Positions 59,195 through 64,000 of a stretch of DNA of 64,000 bases are shown here, piece by piece. The position numbers were made by a program, and so were the translations under genes. Location of the stretch: NCBI RefSeq assembly GCF_964340395.1, contig NC_135555.1, positions 16,240,746 through 16,304,745 of the forward strand. The letters are read 5' to 3'. Under the pieces are notes generated by a model, which was given only the letters and a program-made list of their open reading frames with translations, made no database searches and had not been told where the DNA came from. The stretch comes from Glandiceps talaboti. Lineage: Eukaryota; Hemichordata; Enteropneusta; Spengelidae. Within the stretch, counting starts at the first letter, position 1; every line of letters begins with the position of its first letter.

Positions 59195-59893
59195 ATGGCG
59201 TCACGAACAGTCCTTTATGGTGAGAAGGATAAAGTGGTGATTCGAGGATTTACAAATGCAGACAAACAGCGTGTCAAAGATATCTTCTGGACAGGAATGA
59301 TGGGATACACTTTTGACTTATTCAAGTGGTTTTCACACAAGATTTTGACGTGGACAATTATTCTCACAGCAATGGTGGCGTCCTGGTGGTTTTGGCAGTC
59401 TATTATGGGGACGTTGTTTACTGCTCTTGCAGTCATGCTACTGACATACTTACTGTGTTATGCTACGTTTGTACTATACTGCTTGTATCGCCTCTCCACT
59501 GATCTGAAGGATATCAAGAAATATTACATGGATGTACCACGAAACCATTTCTGGGTTGTCGAACAAAGCGGAAAGGTGATCGGTACGGTCTGTTTGAGGC
59601 AAGACAAAAAAGATCCAGATACTGCAGAATTGATGACAATGAGTGTTGCTAAGGATTGCAGACACATAGGAATTGGGAGTAAATTAGTCAACACTGTTGT
59701 AGACTTTGCTGTTCAAAATAACTATCGTAAACTATTTCTAGAGACAGGCTGTATAATGTTTCCTGCGAGGAGGCTTTATGAAAGAAAGGGCTTCAAGTTA
59801 TCGAATGTGTACAGCATATTCATGTTAATTGGTTTTTATGATATTTGTTTATACTCAATGGAATTGTATGAACATAATATAAAGAAAAACTAA
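59195..59893 (+). CDS. NAT8/camello-like GNAT acetyltransferase, subfamily B, copy 4
   Basis: This protein has 232 residues. It starts MASRTVLYGEKDKVVIRGFT, with alanine at 2 where other B copies have threonine. Membrane segments are at about 51-97 with MVASWWFWQS. YYMDVPRNHFW is at 110-120, VVEQSGKVIGTVCLRQDKKD with Q-S-G for Q-N-G, DPDTAELMTMSV at 140-151, acetyl-CoA loop RHIGIG at 156-161, LYERKGF at 194-200 and DICLYSMEL at 216-224. TTTTTTAACAG lies directly before the ATG. It is closest to the copy at 55030, with which it shares the 3' flank but not the upstream flank. The duplication therefore broke close to the acceptor. The family is secure; substrate unknown. Confidence 0.92.
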   Translation: MASRTVLYGEKDKVVIRGFTNADKQRVKDIFWTGMMGYTFDLFKWFSHKILTWTIILTAMVASWWFWQSIMGTLFTALAVMLLTYLLCYATFVLYCLYRLSTDLKDIKKYYMDVPRNHFWVVEQSGKVIGTVCLRQDKKDPDTAELMTMSVAKDCRHIGIGSKLVNTVVDFAVQNNYRKLFLETGCIMFPARRLYERKGFKLSNVYSIFMLIGFYDICLYSMELYEHNIKKN

Positions 59894-59974
59894 GTGAATA
59901 ATGTACGAATGTATACGATCACACGCGTACGTACCTTACCTAGTATTACCTTCCTGCACGCACACACGCACCCC

Positions 59975-60046
59975 TACATATATACATACATACATACATA
60001 CATACATACATACATACATACATACATACATACATACATACATACA
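59975..60046. repeat. (CATA)n microsatellite after the B gene
   Basis: About 70 bases. It ends at TTGTTCAGCAAGAGTGCATA, the same junction as at 56207 in the middle copy. Confidence 0.95.
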
Positions 60047-60389
60047 TTGTTCAGCAAGAGTGCATAAACTGAGAAGGTAAATTCATTTAATTGAGTTAAC
60101 AAATCTACAGAACGTACTGACGAACAAGTTAGTATGGGAAATTTTTTTACAGCATGTAAGAATGCCGGCGTTGTGTTTGATTACATGTAATAGCAAAGTA
60201 ATCAGTACGGTCGATGCGACAGAAGATGTAAGTTATCCTACGAAGAGAAAAACAGCTGATATTGAACGTTAATTAAAGGAGGAATGTCGGAAATTGAGAG
60301 TAGCAAGTAACTTACTACACATAGCCTAGATAGTGTTCACTTTAGATTTAAGGGTAAAATAACTATTGTTAAGCGTTCCTCAGCCCGCT

Positions 60390-62190
60390 ATTATAGTTCT
60401 TTAGTGGTCTGAGACCCTTTAAGCATACTGAGTTCGTTCCTTCTAGAGGTACGTATACACTTAAAGGTAACTCGGGTCAACATCAAAAAATCAATAACGT
60501 TAATATGAAATGGTTATGTCTTCTAAAACGATGAAATATAGCAATTAATGTCAGTAAAATTTCTGTCGAACTAGAACATGAAATGTTGCATTTTATATGT
60601 TAGAATAGGCAAAGATAATTGATGGCACCTTACAGGATAGTAATTCGACAATGTTGTATAATGTACAGTTACATTTTATAAGCTTAGCCTTATACTACGT
60701 TGCTGACTGTGTTTGACGTCATTTTCAAATAAAAAATATTCCATATACCAGACAGATTCCGGGGTTTTCATGACATGAAAAAGATGTAAAAACTATTCCC
60801 TCTTGAAATATGGGCCTCAAGAACTCCAACATGTCTTTTCGGAGAACATATTATATTGGCATCGATATTAACAACCAGGGACGGCACTGGTATATCTTAA
60901 ACTGTCGTAGATGGCGTGATTAACAATAAGCGTCACTAATATCTCACACGTACATACCATATTCATGATATTGTCGACTGTGTCCTGTGGTATGACCCTT
61001 GCCCTTTGTCATAGTGTTTTACTATTCACTTTGAGGCACAGCGAAGGGTATGTAGCACGACTTTATGTTTGTTACTTTCTCTCTGTATTCGAGAGAAATA
61101 AGTGACTTTTTTTGGCAAGCTTTGAGAGTATTTGGAGACCACAGGACAATCAATTATAGCAAGAATATCGTCTGGAAATAGCCAGACTGAGTACAAGATT
61201 GCGCGTCACAGACCACAACCATAAGTCGCCGAATATTCGAGGACAGTGTTAGTCCTGCTTGCAGACAGAGTAAGTCGGGACTCGATTCAGACAATATCCC
61301 GTTCCTTCTCATTCTTGTTTACCGACAATGTCATAATCAAGTCCTGTACTACGTCTGCCAGCAGGACTAGGACTGTGTGTGTTAAAGACTACACTTTCAG
61401 TCAGAATTCATAGGATGTGCGTTCAAACGCACAAATGTAGTAGATTGTTGTTCTGAAGGCAAACAAAAAGACATAACATACGAGGGCCATTGCACAACAA
61501 GTAAAGTGATATCAGCTCAGTGTAGGGGTAATCCTAAGTAGTCCTACAACCGAAGTCATGGGCAAACCATTGGGGTGATTACATCCCTCCCCTCGCCATA
61601 CAACCTTACCAAACAGCTTCCCAAGCCTGTTCCGTTACAGTCTAGATGCTAACTGTGGCTTCGAATATCAAGAACTCTTGATTAACAAACACGACATTAA
61701 CAATGGTGGCTTCATCTGAATTTAAAATTTCATCTTGGGATCTCATTCAGCTAGACATGAGAAGAGATTTGAAGCGACAGGTAGCATCTAAACTAATTAA
61801 TTTAGAAGTTAAATCTAAACTACAGTGTTAACATTTACGGTACACTGAAATGTAGGAGTTTCATCACCCTCACCTGCAGTTGTCATTCATAAACTTGAAC
61901 TCCACGAATACACAGCACGCTCAGTTATCAAGTAAATGAAATAAAGCAGTTTATGGTGATATATTTTGTCATGTGCTGCCAAACGTTAGATGATGTCATG
62001 AAGGGACAAGTATGACGACCATTAAAAGTATGGAAGTAGAATCTAGAGAGAATGCAAAGACTGGAGTAGGCTCTCTGCTGAAGCAAAAGCCATTAAGTCG
62101 GTATCACCTTCATAGAATTCACAATATTCTTTCAAATGATTTATAAGAAAGTATAATACAGCCATTCACCCTCTCTTCTTTCTTTCCAGA
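60390..62190 (+). other. Upstream flank of the subfamily C gene (right arm)
   Basis: No other gene is seen. It ends in a strong acceptor, CTTCTTTCTTTCCAG, at 62189. Its three copies in the window make it the best place to look for a conserved promoter and 5' UTR exon. Confidence 0.45.
61250..61369. mobile_element. MITE-like element, family 2, right-arm copy
   Basis: This 120-bp element begins TAGTCCTGCTTGCAGACAG and ends ACGTCTGCCAGCAGGACTA. Flanking 9-mers GGACAGTGT and GGACTGTGT differ at one base, supporting a 9-bp target duplication. Confidence 0.8.
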
Positions 62191-62205
62191 CTGTCGACAA
62201 ACAAA

Positions 62206-62895
62206 ATGAACGTTGAAAATCTTCAGAAGCTTACATACAAAACAACCGCAGGGGAGATCATTATTCGAAGTTTTTCAGAGGTCGATGGACAAGACGTGAG
62301 AACTATGTTCTGTGCCGGAATGCTTGAGTACACATTCACTCTCTTTAAATCACAATTTCGCTACGGCTCAGTGTGGGCGAGTATCTTGGCAGGAATAATA
62401 GCCTCGTGGTCGTTCTCCCAATCACCTTATGTTACCATGTTTGTTGTCATGGTAATAATGCTAGCCCTATACTTATCTTGTGTTGTCGAGAAGAAAAGGT
62501 ACATTTCTAGTCGTCTTCAGTCTGATCTGAAAAACATAAAAGAATGCTACATAGATAAACCAAAGAATCATTTCTGGGTTGCCGAACACAATGGAAAAAT
62601 AGTCGGTACTATATGTGTGAAAGAAGATGAATTAGATCCTACGAAAGCAGAGTTGCACACAATGAGTGTTTCGAATGAATACCGGAAACTAGGGTTAGCA
62701 AGTAAATTGATAGATACCTTGGTAGACTTTGTTATTCAACATGGCTATCACGAGGTGTTCCTGAACACTATGTATGTAATGATACCGCCGAGAAGATTGT
62801 ATGTGAAGAAGGGTTTCAAACTGTATAAGACAACACACGAGAGTACACTTTTTTGTCAATATGCCATAGTTTTTTATACAATGTCTTTGAAATGA
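62206..62895 (+). CDS. NAT8/camello-like GNAT acetyltransferase, subfamily C, copy 2
   Basis: This 229-residue protein is the inverted-duplicate partner of the gene at 44121 and differs from it at about two dozen residues. TTAGEIIIRSF is at 13-23, membrane segments at about 55-94, and NHFWVAEHNGKIVGT at 121-135. CVKEDELDP keeps the aspartate that the partner changed to asparagine. AELHTMSV is at 148-155. The acetyl-CoA loop is RKLGLA at 160-165, with alanine at the last position, allowed in GNATs. LYVKKGF is at 198-204. The C-terminus reads AIVFYTMSL: both the acidic residue and the cysteine of the family's [DE]-x-C-x-Y signature are lost. The splice acceptor lies 16 bases before the ATG. It is probably functional; substrate unknown. 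Confidence 0.92.
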   Translation: MNVENLQKLTYKTTAGEIIIRSFSEVDGQDVRTMFCAGMLEYTFTLFKSQFRYGSVWASILAGIIASWSFSQSPYVTMFVVMVIMLALYLSCVVEKKRYISSRLQSDLKNIKECYIDKPKNHFWVAEHNGKIVGTICVKEDELDPTKAELHTMSVSNEYRKLGLASKLIDTLVDFVIQHGYHEVFLNTMYVMIPPRRLYVKKGFKLYKTTHESTLFCQYAIVFYTMSLK

Positions 62896-63244
62896 AGCAC
62901 AAACATCGGTAACTTTAATACCAGTACCACGAGTTTCAATGTCTGCAGTATACAATTTCGTAGTTTCATTTCAATTCAGCCATGATGTCATATCTTCGCT
63001 TCGTGTTACAGTTTATCCTATTACAAGTTATATCTGAATACTTTGCTGAAGTTATCGGAGTAGATCTTTGCATTCACTGAAATCATCATGTAACACATAC
63101 GGTTCACATATACGCTGCCACAATTGTTTGGACCAACTATCAACTGCGGTCCACTCTGCACCCATTATTGAGATTTTCAAGTGAAGACTTACGACGTACC
63201 TTTTTCGAGAAGGCTTTATATATTTGTTACAGTTTTTATTTTAA
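62896..63244. other. 3' flank of the subfamily C gene
   Basis: Matches the left arm (43125-43431, inverted). No AATAAA close to the stop and no other gene. Confidence 0.4.
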
Positions 63245-63400
63245 AGCACCAGTGATCATTGCTTGATGGATTGTAACTGCTATATGTATCTCTTTATGAA
63301 ATCAAATCGAATCACATCGTATCATATCATATCATATCATATCATATATCATATCATGTCATATCATATCATATATCATGTCATATATCAAGTTAAAACT
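63245..63400 (+). repeat. Short dispersed repeat end with (ATCAT)n tail
   Basis: AGCACCAGTGATCATTGCTT and following bases match 4848-4911 and 43085-43120. The pentanucleotide tail ATCAT runs from about 63310 to 63390. Confidence 0.7.
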
Positions 63401-63624
63401 ATATGAAATTATATTAGTTGTCATTGATTTGTTTTACGCTGTAAAGTGACCCATTTTTTCTCTATATATTTACATTTCTTCATTTATGTATCAATGATTG
63501 ATGGGTTTGGTGTTCTAAGGGCATGTAACCCTGTTTATTGTCCATATTAGCTATCTCATGATCATATGCCATATACTAGTATTTACAAATTACACCGAAG
63601 AGGGCACACTAACTAAGTTCAAAC
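63401..63624. other. Intergenic, no gene seen
   Basis: Right-arm sequence matching 42680-42865 in reverse. No gene. Confidence 0.4.
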
Positions 63625-63930
63625 TTCATCATTTTATCGTCGGGCTCAACAACAATCTTACCATCAGTGGTACATTTTATCATCTGGCACAACAAAACTC
63701 TTACCAACCTCACAGCACCAAATTAAATTGTCCGAGTACCAACAGAGACATTTTGTCGAGTCAGACAATAAAATGTAGCAATGTAAGTAAGATGTTTTTA
63801 CCCGTACGATAAAATGTAGAAATGTTGGTATAAAGATTGTCGTTCGGCCAGGCGATAAAATCTAGCACCATTTGATCTTAAAGATACCGGCAGATAAAAT
63901 GTAGCAGTGTTGAGAATTTTGTCGAGCCTT
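63625..63930. repeat. Array of GATAAAATGTAGCA-type units, right-arm copy
   Basis: Same alternating units and internal palindromic symmetry as 42385-42680, in reverse order. Confidence 0.65.
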
Positions 63931-64000
63931 GCGTTTCGTTTATGGTTTCGCGATTTTTATTTTATTTGAAGTACAGTAAAGGGTGAACACGAGAAGAAAA

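Larger units (their letters stand above)
60245..64000 (+). repeat. Right arm of the large inverted duplication (runs to window end)
   Basis: Reverse complement of about 42300-45950, in the same order of landmarks. Homology is still present at the last bases of the window (GGGTGAACACGAGAAGAAAA against TTTACATCTCGTTTTCACCC), so the arm may extend beyond it. The arms are separated by about 14.3 kb holding the B genes. Confidence 0.9.

Overview
The window is nuclear DNA of an animal, most likely a marine invertebrate. It is AT-rich and full of long microsatellites (GATA/CATA, ACAG, GA and CA types). It has tRNA-derived SINE-like sequence, a non-LTR retrotransposon remnant, a Penelope-type retroelement remnant and many short inverted-repeat (MITE-like) elements. 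No bacterial or organellar gene is visible. Species cannot be fixed from the sequence; amphioxus, a hemichordate or a lophotrochozoan would all fit.

The only clear protein genes form one family. There are ten intact single-coding-exon genes, each 226-232 codons, for membrane-anchored GNAT acetyltransferases of the NAT8/camello (CML) type, plus two pseudogenes and one short decayed fragment. Each protein has a short N-terminal part, a hydrophobic double segment at about residues 52-94, and a GNAT core with the acetyl-CoA loop R-x-x-G-x-[GA]. By sequence they fall into three subfamilies. Subfamily A is at 5046, 11355, 16615, 22347 and the pseudogene at 25405. Subfamily B is at 34410, 50190, 55030, 59195 and the pseudogene near 45960. 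Subfamily C is at 44121 (minus strand) and 62206.

In every copy, including the pseudogene at 25405, a splice-acceptor-like pyrimidine tract plus AG lies 0-16 bases before the ATG. The coding exon therefore probably receives a separate upstream 5' UTR exon (or a trans-spliced leader).

Layout: 1-5 kb holds repeats. 5-26 kb holds subfamily A genes in tandem with duplicated flanks. 26-34 kb holds repeats, a 1.1-kb foldback element and a LINE remnant. 34-35 kb holds the first subfamily B gene. 35-42 kb is mostly empty apart from a possible small membrane-protein exon at 38.3 kb. 42.3-64 kb is a large inverted duplication: two arms of about 3.7 kb each carry a subfamily C gene, and they enclose 14 kb with the subfamily B genes. 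Several segmental duplications carry only the upstream flank of a gene without its coding exon.

The array looks like a young, actively rearranging gene-family cluster. The enzymes probably act at the endoplasmic reticulum membrane on small-molecule or protein amines, but substrates cannot be read from sequence.
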